The notes: a model not told the origin generated them from the sequence alone. Counted from the first letter of the stretch, positions 1 to 11,942 are shown. The stretch: 64,000 bases of DNA from Erpobdella octoculata (GCA_963978895.1 OZ022247.1:19903427-19967426), one strand, 5' to 3'. Made by a program: numbers and translations.

Positions 1-371
1 GATGAAATGGAGTGCTAAAATGGCGGCAGCGAGAGGCTAGAAAAATTATAATACATTTAATAGGCTTGGCTTAGCACGATTCAGTTATATATACCTATAG
101 AGAGAGATCAGTGGAGCACAATCAAACGGGAAAAAAGAAATAAGTTAACGAAACAAATGTCAAAATGTACAAAAATAAGTTTTCTAGGTTTGAATTTTTT
201 GACAAATTTCAATTTTTAATGTTAAAAAATATTGGTATTGGGTATTGACTAATTTTTGGTTCAAACGTGTCGGCGATACCAAATCAATTCTTCTCAGTAA
301 AAGTATTGACAATACCATTCCCAATAACGAAAAGTTATTGGTATTTGGACAATACCAATCTTAACATCCCT

Positions 372-450
372 GGCTACTAGGCAGTGAGTGCGAGTCGAAC
401 AGTGAAGTTTTCACATTCAAGGCTAACACTCTACCAACTCAGCTAACCTA
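372..450 (-). repeat. tRNA-like sequence, degenerate (SINE head or tRNA relic)
   Basis: On the minus strand an A-box-like stretch (TTAGCTGAGTTGGTAGAG) is followed about 35 bases later by a weak B-box (CTGTTCGACTC). This is the layout of an internal pol III promoter. The T arm and anticodon arm do not pair cleanly, so a functional tRNA is unlikely. It may be the head of a tRNA-derived SINE. Confidence 0.4.
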
Positions 451-454
451 GCAC

Positions 455-545
455 CTGGTAGTGATGCTGCCACGGATGAGTCGGCTGAGGAGGTTGCTGC
501 CCGGATGTTGCGGAACAGGTGGAAAAGGTTTGTTGGCATGCTGCT
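455..545 (+). mobile_element. Fragment of the SAP-type LTR retroelement
   Basis: The stretch matches, with changes, the internal part of the LTR element at 17929-19828. The shared string runs from a GATGCTGCC..GATGAGTC motif to GTTGCGGAACAG and has its counterpart near 19090-19145. No LTR or ORF is preserved here, so it is a short internal relic. Confidence 0.55.
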
Positions 546-839
546 GACAAATGGGGGATGTAGGTATTCGGGTTCAGGTATCAAAAAAAGACCTGGTAGT
601 ACCGAACTTCGGGTTCGGGTCGGATTCCCGTGACATCCCTATAACCAACTAAACACTCAACTTCCATTTACTCAACTTTTAGTTTCATTTGATCATAACC
701 TCTCTTGTTGGCGCAGTTTTTCAGGAACATTAACTACATTTGATTGCCTTTCTTGTGATTTATCAATGTGTAGCATGCTAAATTGTATGACAAGGCATGT
801 TCGGGTTCGGATTTTCAACTTTTCGAAGTTTGAAATAAT

Positions 840-1060
840 AGCTAAAACTATACTTAAAAAATGTTTTTTACAAACTTTTATTTTTAATGTGTGTGTGTGT
901 GTCTTTCTCTGTACGCAAATCTTGCAAGTAAGATTTAAGCAGCTTTTTGACTATCTAGGTAGCTGAAATATATAAAAAAACTTAATTCGAATATCTTTCA
1001 TATTTCTAAATCGAGTGTTTTAGAAATAAAAGTGTGTGTTGAAAAACTCGTTTATTTCTT
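840..1060 (+). repeat. Dispersed repeat, copy 1 (inverse copy at 17090-17290)
   Basis: A (TG)n tract is followed by a conserved string containing CTGTACGCAAATCTTGCAAG, then AGCTTTTTGACTA and an ending near GTTGAAAAACTCG. The reverse complement of 17090-17290 has the same order of motifs. No ORF is shared. It is probably a non-autonomous element of unknown class. Confidence 0.55.
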
Positions 1061-1084
1061 TACTTATTAATTAGATCCAGTCAT

Positions 1085-1345
1085 TAAAACTTATAAAAAT
1101 GTATTAAAATATTGTAAAAGGTGAAAAGGTCATGACACTTAGGGCTTTGCTTCATAACATATATATAGAACTCAACACTCATTAGCGACCAGTTAAGCAT
1201 GAAAGGTTGAGTGGGCCTGAACAAATGTAAGTTAGTTAGTTCTTTGCTCAAGAAAACTAAGTGCCCACACCGGAAATCGAACCCGAACACTACGGATATC
1301 CATGACGGTGTCTAATCTAAACCACTAAACCAACACGTCTCACAA
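1085..1345 (-). repeat. Candidate tRNA-derived SINE, minus orientation
   Basis: On the minus strand a tRNA-like head (A-box TGGTTTAGTGGTTTAG, B-box GGTTCGATTTC, about 1266-1340) is followed by about 180 bases of unrelated body that drifts into AT-rich sequence. The head lacks consistent stems. No clear target-site duplication was found, so the limits are approximate. Confidence 0.45.
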
Positions 1346-1393
1346 AATTAGTTGTTGTTTGTGTTATAAGGGTTTGTTTTTAAGGGCTGGTAG

Positions 1394-2564
1394 CAGAGAT
1401 GTTGCGAGTACTTATGGTCCGAGTACAAGTACGAGTACGAGTACCATGGTGTCGAGTACGAGTACGAGTACGAGTACCATGGTATTAAGTTATCGAGTAC
1501 GAGTACGAGTACTGAGGTCTCGAGTACAAGTACGAGTACGAGTACAAGAAATTTTTAGCAAGTACTTTTCGAGTACTTTTTAAAGTCAACAAAATAATAG
1601 TTTATTCTACATCGAAAAACTATTACATTTAAGAAAAATTAGCGACGACAGTTTATATTCCGACATCTTAGCTCTATGGGGTCTTAAAATTATTCCGCCG
1701 TGGCTGAACTCCGCTGAACACACGTTCTACTGGTGAACTTGAAGCTCTGGAATACTTAAGGCACGAAGTGCTGGGTGATACAGTTTGTTAAGGTCACTGG
1801 AATGATTCTGCCAAAACGTTAGTGCATCATCCACATCACCAGTGATCCTCATCTCAAGATATCTGGTCAACTGTGCATCGACATCAAGGCAGGTGTCATC
1901 CAACGCCGATGAATACTTGTGAAACAACTTTGACTTTTTGGCTGGTGGGGGTGACCCAGATGGCGGCACCAACGTAACAGCAGGTGACTGAGTAATGATG
2001 CCAAAGAGAGAATTAGTTGATTCAACAAAGAATTTAACCAGTTCTGAAAAAACACAACCAAATTTAAAAAATGCAAAATTGTGACTGCAAAGTGCAAATA
2101 TAAACGAATGTGATATGGAATTATTTAGAAATCTCTTTTAACAACAGTGGGTACAAGAAATTCAAATTCTAAATTATGGAAACTTTGATGACTGTTAATA
2201 AGTGATTAGAAGAATAATGATACTTAAGCAGAAATAACAAAGAAAACTATTATTAAAAATTGGTACCTAGATATAAACTATATGTTATACTAGAGTTCAG
2301 CAAGTATAAACGAAATATTATCCCAAACAACTGTTTAGTAAACAAGCAAACTTTTTTTAGAGAAGGTGTCGGATATGCGAGTACGAGTACGAGTACTTAG
2401 TGGAATAACGAGTACGAGTACGAGTACGAGTACTGAGTGGAATAACGAGTACGAGTACGAGTACGAGTACCAAGGTTCCGAGTACAAGTACGAGTACGAG
2501 TACTTGAAAACGGTACTCGAGTTGTACTCGAGTACGAGTACGAGTACCAAGTACTACATCTCTG
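1394..2564 (-). mobile_element. hAT transposon, non-autonomous, with internal GAGTAC hexamer arrays
   Basis: Both ends are seen. The left terminus begins CAGAGATGTTG and the right ends CTACATCTCTG, a short terminal inverted repeat. They are flanked by an exact 8-bp target duplication, GCTGGTAG, at 1386-1393 and 2565-2572. An 8-bp duplication and CAGAG-type ends are typical of hAT elements. Inside are (GAGTAC)n arrays near each end (about 1405-1580 and 2376-2556) and, on the minus strand, a decayed C-terminal part of a hAT transposase. A truncated relative starts at 11943. Confidence 0.85.
1690..1980 (-). pseudogene. hAT transposase C-terminal (dimerisation) relic
   Basis: The minus strand encodes LTRYLEMRITGD, then DALTFWQNHSSDLNKLYHPA and ALRALSIP. 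This is the hAT-family dimerisation region (YL...FW...L..LA...LSIP). A frameshift follows, after which SSPVERVFSGV appears in another frame, corresponding to the conserved SS.ER.FS motif that normally directly follows SIP. The rest of the transposase, including the N-terminal BED finger, is missing. It lies inside the hAT element at 1394-2564 and is inactive. Confidence 0.85.
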
Positions 2565-2572
2565 GCTGGTAG

Positions 2573-4342
2573 TATATATATTTATGTGTAAAATAATGTT
2601 CAGTACAAGAAGATCCGCTCCAGTGGTAGACAAAACTAGCTAACTGCTTTTGACTAAGCAAAACAATGCATTCCAGTCACTGTATGTGCAGAGGATACAG
2701 ATGTTGTGGTTCTTCTCGTCTGTCACTGGAATCCCTCAATGGCTCAAGTATTGATAAAGAAAAGACGCCTGGTAAATGTATTGATATCTGTAAAAGATTT
2801 TAGTTCTTCATGAACATACATATACAATATCTTGTGTTTTTAATGGATCGAGACAAGTGAATGAGTGGAGATATTCTGCTAAGAAAGTGAAAGATTTAAA
2901 AGAAGCTGAAAAAATTATTAAGCTAACCTAATATAGTGCTAACATGGAGTGTGTGTGTGAGAAAGATAAGAAGTTTATAGAAATTAGTATGCTTGCATGC
3001 TTCAAAAAAAGGTTCCATAGGGGTCAAGAGAGATCCTGGATTGTTGTTGTCACGGTGTGCTGTACAAAAACACAAGCCGCGTGATGCGCTATAAATTTAA
3101 GTTTACACTGCTTAATAAACAATGCTTTTTACAGCCTGATTTTGTTTTTTTTTCGTTTTTGACAGGTGTCTGTGCTAGAGTGCACACATAGAAATAATCA
3201 GCTTTTCTTACAATTTGCAGGCTGGAAAGCCTTCAAAATAGCTATAGTGCCAGCAGAAAGACTAAACAGCATTCATATGAAGTACTCGGAATAGCGTGCT
3301 GAACCGGAGCATGTTTTGACCTGGTCTCTTAGCAAGAGGATTATAGCAATCTCCCACTGAATTTAGGACTCAATATACTTATTGCAAACTTTGCAGTTAA
3401 AACAGAATTCTCGCCAAACCATCTAGCAAAGCGGACTTTATTGTATCCAGAAAAAACCAGGCATGGAAATGATCACAAAAAATAAAACCAAAAGCATTCG
3501 ATCCGCAGGTTCATCTGAACAACTTAAATGTGTAAAAACTGACGCCCACTGCTTTTGTCCTAAAAACCGTTTTTAACCAAGTTTGACGAGAGTCTATAGT
3601 GAAACACAGCTGTGAGTTTGCGAGTCATTTTCCCATCAGCTATCACCAAGAAAAAAAATTAGTTGGTTTTGCTTGAAAAGCTAAATAGGTTAATTGAAAT
3701 GGAACTAAGCTAGTTCTATTTCAATTAAATCAACTGTCACCGAACAGCGCAATGTAGTTTGTTTTGATGAAAACTTGTTTTTCTTAGATTCATCATTGAA
3801 GCCCGAGGTTGCAGCACTTATATCGCTGAAATAGAAAACACTTTATAAGCAACCATCTGTATATCATGCCGTGTACAGTGCCATTTCATTGCCAATGCGT
3901 TGAAATTGCAAGAAAAAAAAACTTTTTAAAAATTTCCAAAAAGATGTACAATACTCGAGCAGCCATTTTCCAACCAATCCCAGATGAAAGACATTTTTCT
4001 CACCGAATAGTACCTCATGTTTGAATCATTGCAGTGTAATTTTCGTAATTTTATCAGCGGTCGCTTTCCTGGTTAGATCATATATATCTTCGAAAATTCC
4101 ATATAACCATTTATTTTGTGTCAATATTTTTGAAAACTTATGTTAGTGAAAGGCCCCTTTTGGTGGGTGACCCAGGTCCAAGCTCTTTGGGTTATTCCTT
4201 TTCTCTGACCCTGGCCAGGTATTTTAGGTCTTGTGGTATTTTCTTATTTTTCTCTTTAAATGTTGTGATCACTTAGGTACTTTGTAAAAAAAAATTACAA
4301 CAGGATCATTTTTTTCTTTTCCGTTATACCTATTAAAAATAA
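2573..4342. other. Intergenic, nothing identified
   Basis: About 1.8 kb without a convincing ORF, exon or terminal repeat. Only short A-runs and AT-rich sequence are seen. Confidence 0.6.
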
Positions 4343-5320
4343 ATTGTATCAAATTGCTTGATCGAGATTGCTAGAGATATTCCTGTTGTAGAAAAGATTT
4401 TCGATAGTTTTGTGTTTGGTCGCGGTTGCTTGAGTAAGATGTGTTGCGATGACGCCTGTGATGCGGCGCTTGGACAGGGTGTTTCACGGTTTTTTCATGG
4501 CGGACCAGATTTGTTCGGTGGTTATATGTTCCGGGAGATTGGGATGGGGTTGGACTTTGAGAAAAGTAATTTTGGAATAGATGGAGCGGAGCTCCAGGTG
4601 ATGTCTGCTGATCGGAGCACCTGTGTGAGTGATTCACCCAAGGAGATTGCTGCCCCGGGTGTTGCAGAACAGTTTGAAAGTGTTTATACGGATGCTAGTG
4701 CTTCAGCTCAGAGCGGTTTGGCTAACGATTTTGTGTTTTGGTGGTGGTTCGCGGGAGTGGAGCTGGAGCTTAAGAGAGTCAGACAGTTCTGCATTGACGT
4801 CAATCCTGTGTTTGGGGGCTTGAGGAGCGGTGAAAGGTCGGAAACTGACCGTGGCGTGCAGTTGCGTGGAGCCGTCAGTGGCCTGGTAACGGCTCGCTGT
4901 GATCGACAGTCGTGCGAGGAGATTGGAATGTATCGATTTGACGAGGTGTTCAAGCCCACAACGCCGAATCGGAAGATCACACAGGCTCCAGCGAGACTGG
5001 AAGAAACTGCGTCAAACAGTCAAAAGATTTGACCATGTTGTTTGCGAATTGCAGTCAAGGTCGCAAGTGAAGATGAAGGTATTTTGTGTTCGTGGCCGAG
5101 TCGCATGTTTTCAAAGGTGACTATGCGGTTCGGGACGAACAGAATTAAGAAGGGGGTAAGGAAATATTTATCACTGTTTTATTATCAATTACCGCGCGTT
5201 GACTTTACAAAATCAAGACAAAAAGCCAGATATCAAAGCTTTATTCTTATTTTCCAATAAACTGCAAAACCATTCCAGAGAACCCTGTATAGGATCTAGG
5301 CCTAGACTGTATTATAACAA
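4343..5320 (+). mobile_element. 5'-truncated relic of the SAP-type LTR retroelement
   Basis: From about 4358 to 5145 the sequence is clearly homologous to 18884-19630 of the LTR element further on. Shared strings include the one encoding CDRQSC and a purine tract AATTAAGAAGGGGG at the 3' end. After the tract, 5165-5320 resembles a decayed LTR: it keeps CAATAAACT, the likely polyadenylation signal, and AAAACCATTC. The 224-codon frame at 4358-5032 is the retroelement internal region, not a host gene. No LTR is seen on its left, so the copy is truncated. Confidence 0.65.
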
Positions 5321-6543
5321 TATGTTTTAACACTTTATGCAGCTAAGACCTGTTCGTTTTTAACTGACGTCACCGGCAATATCAAGAGAATGTCAATAAC
5401 TTTAAAAAGCTTACTAAAATCAATAAAAAAATGAATCATTCGAAAGATTATTCAAGTGTGTTCAAATACAGTCAATAGTTTTCAACTTAAAATTTTTTGA
5501 AGATTTAAAAAAAACTTTGCAGCAGTGCGTGAAGCAATTGTATTGACACCGCTAGTAGGATATGATTTAATGAGTTTGTTGATTTTATTTTGGCAACAGA
5601 GTTTTTTTTGTCACGCAAAAAAAATATTTATCACGCAAAAAAGATATTCATCACTTATAATATTGAACGCAATGTTAAATGTAAAACTTTAAAACTTTAA
5701 AAATTATGGAGAGGCAAATGCCTTCTACTAAGTTCTACTTACCTTAATTTAAGTGTCTGCCTGCAACTATTTTTACAATGATTAAAATTATCAATGGATT
5801 CTTATAAATATTAGAAAATTTTATTTGTCCAAAATTACCCCCACTTGTACCTGAACACTTATTATAACAAAAAAACCGTAAAAAACTTCGTTTTTTAAAT
5901 CTTTTATAATTTTGTAATTCGACGACTAAAATGTTTTGCAAAATATTTTTTGATGATAGTAAGTCTATAAAATATAAAAACATTTGCCACAGTCTTCTAA
6001 ATATTTAATATGTGAAGTATGTTAGGATTGAATATTTTAGAAATTTTAGAATCAATATGAAATAAATTTTTTTTTGAAAAGTTTTAAATTTAAAAAGTTA
6101 AATATTGCTTTAAAAAACAAAACTTGATTGTTTGTTTTATACATATTTTATGAATAAGTTTTAATATTAAAAATATAAATAAAACTTTTTTTTTTTAACC
6201 AAAAATTGATAGCTTGTTTTTCTACATAAAATGTTTAATTCTTTAAAAATTGTTAACGTTTTTATTGATTTTATTCTGTGATTCATTTCAATATCAGGAA
6301 ATGTCTTCGATATTGCACTTGAAAGAAGTGGTGGATTCGTGTTTCTGCTTTGCAACTGGGGTTATTAACAATGTGCTTCAATCTATTTATGATGTTATCA
6401 CTGAGACAGAAAAAAACAAAGTTACTATCTGTTGCTGCAGAAGCACTGAAGTTCATTTGTTGTAAAATAAAGCAGGTAATTTGGAAATTTGGTGATTAAT
6501 TTAGCGAAGAAGATAAATATTCCACCTGCAATGAACATTTAAA
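5321..6543. other. Intergenic AT-rich stretch, nothing firmly identified
   Basis: No conserved domain is visible. A short frame at 6301-6465 lies between a CAG and a GTAATT and could be read as an exon, but its product is not recognisable and no neighbouring exon was found. Confidence 0.5.
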
Positions 6544-6551
6544 CTACCACC

Positions 6552-7424
6552 CAGTGTTGTTCGGTAACGAAGTAAAAGTAAGCGTTACTTAAGTACATCC
6601 GACGTACTTTTTGGCTGTAACGAAGTACAGATTATTTTCAGTACTTTTACTTGTAACGAAGTAATATTTTCGGACTTACTTTTACTTCGTTACTTTTTCA
6701 GGACAAAGCGTTACAAAGTACTGTAAAAAATTAATAAAACGAATTAAAGTCTAAATCAATGTTGTATTAATTATCTATGATTATTTATTAACGTATGCAC
6801 TTCAGAACCGCATTTTTACTTTAATGTTATAGTAGTAATTGAAGCTTGTGGGTAGACCTAAGATTTTTGCGGTCATACATAGTTTGGTGAACAATCGATT
6901 GTTCGAGCCATGGCCATATTTAGTCAAAATGTTCAGATTTGAATCTTTGGAAGCTAAAACGTTCAGGTTCGCATGCTTGCTGTGCAAACCTAAAGGCCCT
7001 AAGACCTAAAGCAACTACGTTTTCAGCATTCCACAATTCTCCGACAAACTTGAAGAAACACGTGATACGCGTGCATCTAGTGCATGTATCGGAATACGAA
7101 AAATTGACAAAAAGGCGCGTAAAAATAGAATTTTTTATTAGTTTGCGTGATACCACTTAGTTTATCAGTTTTATTAACGCAGTAGCGTTTGAAAGACGAT
7201 CGAATTACAATAAAATGGAGTTAGATGATTGACGAATGACCATTACAAAAATGGCTTCAGTACTTTTACTTTTTACTTTAAAAGTAACTTTAAAGTGCTG
7301 GTACTTTTTACTTCTACTTAAGTACATTTTTTTGCAAATACTTTTACTTTTACTTAAGTAACTTTTTGAGGCGTTACTTGTACTTTTACTTAAGTACTGA
7401 AATACAGTACTTTTTCCAACACTG
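6552..7424. mobile_element. hAT transposon with BED-finger relic
   Basis: The element starts CAGTGTTGTTCGG and ends TTTTTCCAACACTG. It is flanked by an exact 8-bp duplication, CTACCACC, at 6544-6551 and 7425-7432. Subterminal regions at both ends are rich in GTACTTTTACTT-type strings in inverted orientation. The centre (about 6930-7110, plus strand) encodes a broken BED-type zinc finger: FACLLC, then after a frameshift NSPTNLKKHVIRVH. BED fingers are the N-terminal DNA-binding part of hAT transposases, so the element is probably a deletion derivative of an autonomous copy. Confidence 0.85.
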
Positions 7425-7432
7425 CTACCACC

Positions 7433-8128
7433 TAAATGAATTGAACTTATGAAACCAGCTGTGAAAAAAGTGTGCATGGCTTGCAAAACCAATAAAGTAT
7501 TATAAATAAACTTAATTTGTATGTAAAGTTGATCAAAAATGATAAAATTTATTATTTTGCAGCTATAAGAAGCATTTTTTACAACATATTCAAACTCAAT
7601 TACCTTCCCAATCCAAATTTTTCATACTGAGAAACTTTCTGAAAGGAAAATTTCCGGAAATTTTACATCACTAATCTGAATTAAAATACCAACTAGCCTT
7701 GTTCCTATCATGCGGACAAGAGTATTGCGCGGCCAATTTTTTGCGGCTTGGTCTGGCCAGCGTGATTTTGATTTAATTTTTAAATCACTAAGTGCTCAAA
7801 AACTAGCACAATTATAATAATAAAATGTAAAATTATATTATAATAAGTTTTTTTATCTTTTAAGAAGCATTTTATTTTTTATGAAAACAAACAACTTCAT
7901 TTAGAAATCGGGCCACAGCTAGATCCGCTTCTGTCGGTTAAAATAATTTAAACTTAGTGAACCGATGACCGGTAAAATGGTCAAGACAAGATATGTCAAT
8001 GTTACAGATTAAAAGTAATCAACAGATGTCAATGTTACAGATAAAAAGTATTCATCACATATCAATGTTATCCACCAGTCGATGTATCCCTGCGTTACCT
8101 TACATATTATGACCTTGAGAAGTATGGC
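7433..8128. promoter_or_regulatory. Upstream region of the fibrinogen-related gene, with tandem 33-34-bp repeats
   Basis: No ORF. At about 7992-8075 a unit starting ATGTCAATGTTACAGAT recurs three times at 33-34-bp spacing, the third copy diverged. It ends about 50 bp before the TATA box at 8129. The spacing suggests a tandem regulatory motif, but function is inference. Confidence 0.4.
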
Positions 8129-8134
8129 TATAAA
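8129..8134 (+). promoter_or_regulatory. TATA box of the fibrinogen-related gene
   Basis: TATAAA in GGCTATAAATTGCC lies 120 bp before the ATG at 8249. A transcription start near 8158-8165 would give a short 5' UTR. Confidence 0.5.
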
Positions 8135-8248
8135 TTGCCTTTCGGAGTTGCTCGTGTGAGATCGGCAAGAAACTCGTTGTTTGTCGTCATAATATTGATA
8201 GAATATTATTGCACTTATAAAATTGTTTTATAAAATAAAACTTTTAAA

Positions 8249-11200
8249 ATGAGATATTTTTGTTTTTTTTATTTTGGGATCTTATTTTAATTTGGGTAAC
8301 TATTAGCTTCAATAGCGAAATAGAAATATATAAATATGCTATAAGCAATTTAATTAGTGTTTGCATTGTTTTTATTGAATTAAAAGGTTTTGGAGATCCA
8401 GAAAAATGTGAAGTGTGCACCCAATCATCTTATTCTGAAGGAGAAAAAGAAAAAATCAGAATTTCTGTAGATGTTGATGTTCCGTAAGATATAAATTATG
8501 ATTATTGTTTTCATATATTTGAATATTTGTATTTTATATTACTTCAATTTTACAATGAATTGTTTTTTACAATTTTCAGAAAATCTATAGAAAATGGCAA
8601 AATACAGTTTGAATACGAGTTCAACAGTTGCAATGGTATATTGTTTCGATTTAATTGTTCAATATGTCAATATCATTGTTTGATCAGTTTTTGTTTATAT
8701 CAATAATACCCAATATGTAATTTGTGAGTATCCCTGTATCCTCACATTTCTTACCCAGGGCCGTAGCCAGAGGTAAAAATCTACCGAGGACGACAAAACC
8801 AGTCTAATTTTGGGGATTTATGCAACCCAAAAGTTGAACTTTTAAAGCATATTCTGATCTCACATTTGTTTTTCCTTGTTTCAAATAAAGCCTACAACAC
8901 CAGCAACATTACATAAAAATGTAATGAAAGCATATTAAAAAGATTTAATTGCCAACTTTATTTATATAAATGCTAGAATAACTCTTTTGTGTCCGCATCA
9001 AAGCGCTGCAAAATCTACAAAGGGTCCACTGGAGTGATGCGGTGGATGTGGAGTAAAGCAAGTTCGGAAAAACGATTTTGTCCGTAGGAAAAAGCTTAAG
9101 CGCCGAAGAAGTTTAGATTAGTAATTTTTTTTATTTGTAACCCCTTCTTTGGGTCATTTTTGTACTATTTTCCCAGTTCTTGAGACCATGTCTCAGAAGA
9201 AGGATGATCTGGCTTAAGAAGCCTAAAAAAATATTGCCGACTGATCAGCCCACTTTTCAGGCTCTTTTCTTGCATGGTGGTTGGCAGCAAGAAAGTTTTA
9301 GTCACTTTTAAACAATAGAACTCGGTCATCTAAAAATAGTTCATTCAATTCCCGTAACACATGGTTAAAATGGATAAGACATATTCAATCGAAAATGATT
9401 TTAAATAGAGACTGTTGGAGCATTTGGGTGTTTCTCTATTTCGCAGTGATTCTGGGACTTGCTGGTTTGAAAGCAATAAGGAGTGACATGGTTGTGGCTT
9501 GTACATAACTTCGTTAGAACTTTTTTGTGAAGCATCTTTCACAACCTTTGTTTCTATAACGTAGGGCGAGGAACCAGTCTCATATCAGGTTTCAGTAGGA
9601 CCAAGACAATAAAATAAAATGAGTTTGATGGTTCCAGTCCATTCCAAAAAAACCCAAATGTATTTTATATTTTATTTAAAAAAAAATGTTTATTTTTTGT
9701 CACATTTCTACCGAGGACACGTCCTCGGTGTCCTCAGCCTGGCTACGGCCATGTTCTTACCATTGATTGAGGCTCCAGCGACAAAAATTGTATTATTTTA
9801 TCCTCCCATTTTTAATGATTTTTTATAAAGTAAAATTGATTAGCGTTCACCTTCTCTCGATCATCAACTTTTTGGAAGTCTTAAGAGTAAGTCATGAGGG
9901 GTGATAACGTGAGTTACAGCAAGTTTCCGCACTGGGTGACCTCAACCTTGTGACACCACTGATTAAGAGTGACTACGAAATAATGAGGCGCAGTAAAAAT
10001 CTTAAGTTAGTTCCTATCGAAACCAGCCCAGGGTAATACACTAGAAGATTTTTTAATTAAAATAATTTTTTTATGCCAGACAAATCGAATACAAGTGAAG
10101 TACCCAAAGAAAAACCAGGTACCTGTTTATTCAGAATGCATAGTTTTTTTATAAAATTTATAATGATGTTTCAACTAAAATGTCCTTCATAACGTGTTGG
10201 AACTATTTGTGTGGGCGCAAGCTACATTTTTGCTTGGCTTGCTTTATAACTGACACAAATATCAAAATGTAATACATAGATTTAATTACAGTGTACTCTG
10301 GCTGTGAAGAAATTCCGTCTAATTCCAAAAGTGGTTTTTATCAGATCACTGTGAACGGTACAACAAAATCATTTTACTGTGAAGTTTCAGATGATGGCAG
10401 AAAATACTTGGTTTGAAAATTTTCATTTTCTCACAAGTTTCGATACTATTATTTTTTAAGTGATTTTTTTCTCCATATTATGATAAAAAGTTATATGATC
10501 CAAATAGATGTGTAAAACTGGTTCTGTAACAACAAGTTAAAATAAATTTAGTAAAAAAATAGTTTATTTAAAAATATGATTGTTGAATACGTTTATCTAT
10601 ATGCGTTTCCCATTGTTCTGCTTTTTGACCATAACGAATACAATTCTGTATATTTAATTTTTTAAATGTTTTTTTAGGTTATTCAGCAAAGAGTAAATGA
10701 ATTGACAAATTTTTATAGAAACTGGACAGAATACGAACGTGGATTTGGGAATACTCAAAATTTCTGGATTGGTACTCAGGAAAACTATTTTTTATTTTTC
10801 TTCAATTTATGTAATAATTATTTATTTTACAGGAAATCGATTCTTGTATTTGTTGACATCACAAACAAAATACAAATTGAGAATTGAATTGGAGTCATTT
10901 GATTCTGAAAAGGTTTATGCTGAATACGGAACATTCAGTGTTGGATCACCTGAAACTAAATACGTACTAAATGTTTTGAATTACTCTGGCACTGCTGGTA
11001 ATTAGCTACTGACCTAAAAATAATTTGTTGATTCAAAGCAATTTGAATTGTATTTTTCATAATTTATATTAACTTTTTGAAAAACATTAACGTTTGATCA
11101 CAATTAATTTTTTCTTACAGGAGATTCCTTGACCATCCATAGTGGTCAAATGTTCTCAACTTTTGACCAAGACAATGACGAATATTCCAAAGGCTGTGCC

Positions 11201-11371
11201 GCTGAATACAAAGGAGCGTGGTGGTACAAATCGTGTCATAAATCAAACTTGAATGGTTTTTACTACTATGGAAAACATGCATCTTTCGCAGATGGTATTG
11301 AATGGTTCTCCTGGAAAGGATTTAATGAATCGATGAAATCTGTGAAAATGATGATAACAAAAGCCCAATGA
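8249..11371 (+). CDS. Secreted fibrinogen-related domain (FReD) protein, 7 exons
   Basis: Exons: 8249-8483, 8580-8635, 10080-10118, 10292-10410, 10678-10771, 10833-10997, 11121-11371. All introns are GT-AG and phases agree. The C-terminal 210 residues are a fibrinogen-like globular domain: SGCEEIPSNSKSGFYQI at its start, FYRNWTEYERGFGN, NRFLYLLTSQTKYKLRIEL, YSGTAGDSL, a calcium-loop-like DQDNDEYSKGC, then GAWWYKSCHKSNLNG. Such domains bind sugars or proteins outside the cell (ficolins, tenascins, invertebrate FREPs). About 70 residues between the leader and the domain show no recognised fold. The first exon has a frame problem: the ATG at 8249 (MRYFCFF) runs into a stop unless the T8 run at 8263-8270 has nine T; with nine, a good signal peptide joins the frame. 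From 8260 onward the frame is open (315 codons). Intron 2 contains a hAT element (8756-9753). AATAAA at 11444 could be the polyadenylation signal. Confidence 0.9.
8756..9753. mobile_element. hAT transposon in intron 2 of the FReD gene
   Basis: The termini CAGGGCCGTAGCCAG and CTGGCTACGGCCATG are inverted repeats. An exact 8-bp target duplication TTCTTACC lies at 8748-8755 and 9754-9761. Ends of the CAGGG..GTAGCCAG kind are common in hAT elements. Inside, short decayed frames are present but no transposase motif is recognisable, so it is non-autonomous. Both subterminal regions share TACCGAGGACG-like strings in inverted orientation. Confidence 0.85.
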
Positions 11372-11942
11372 AATTCCATAAAAACTATTTAAAAACAGTG
11401 ACAATTTATTATATCACTGAAAATTAATTTAGATGGTTATCAAATAAAATTTTAAAGTTGACAAACGTTTCATAATTATTAGCATCATTTAATTTTCATA
11501 AATAGGAGTGGTTCTCACATTTTACATAGATTGTAATTTTCTGAACTACTCTAAACCATGTAATGTTAATGTTATGTTATGTTAAAAGATCAATTTTTAA
11601 GTTTTTCTTAGCTGCAACAAATCAAAAACTGTGAGTATTTATTACTCAATGAACTCTCACTACCGTCAAAATTTAACGAAAAATAATTTTTTCAATTCAA
11701 CATTTGTTGGTGAACATCTAAATGGATGAAATGAACATATTGATTAGTTGCTAACCTTTGTTTAAAAGCTGAATGGTTTGGTTTATGACAATTTAAAATT
11801 TATTAAACATGCTTAGTAAAGAGTTGAATTCTAATTCTAACCCAATGGGAAATTATAGAATAATTTGGAAAAAAAGATACTATTAAACATTTATAATAAT
11901 ACTACACTATATCGAGCAAACAAAAACATAAAAACCAGAATA

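Noticed and set aside
4358..5032. 224-residue frame as a host gene
   Set aside because: Homologous to the internal part of the LTR element at 17929-19828, so it belongs to a retroelement relic.
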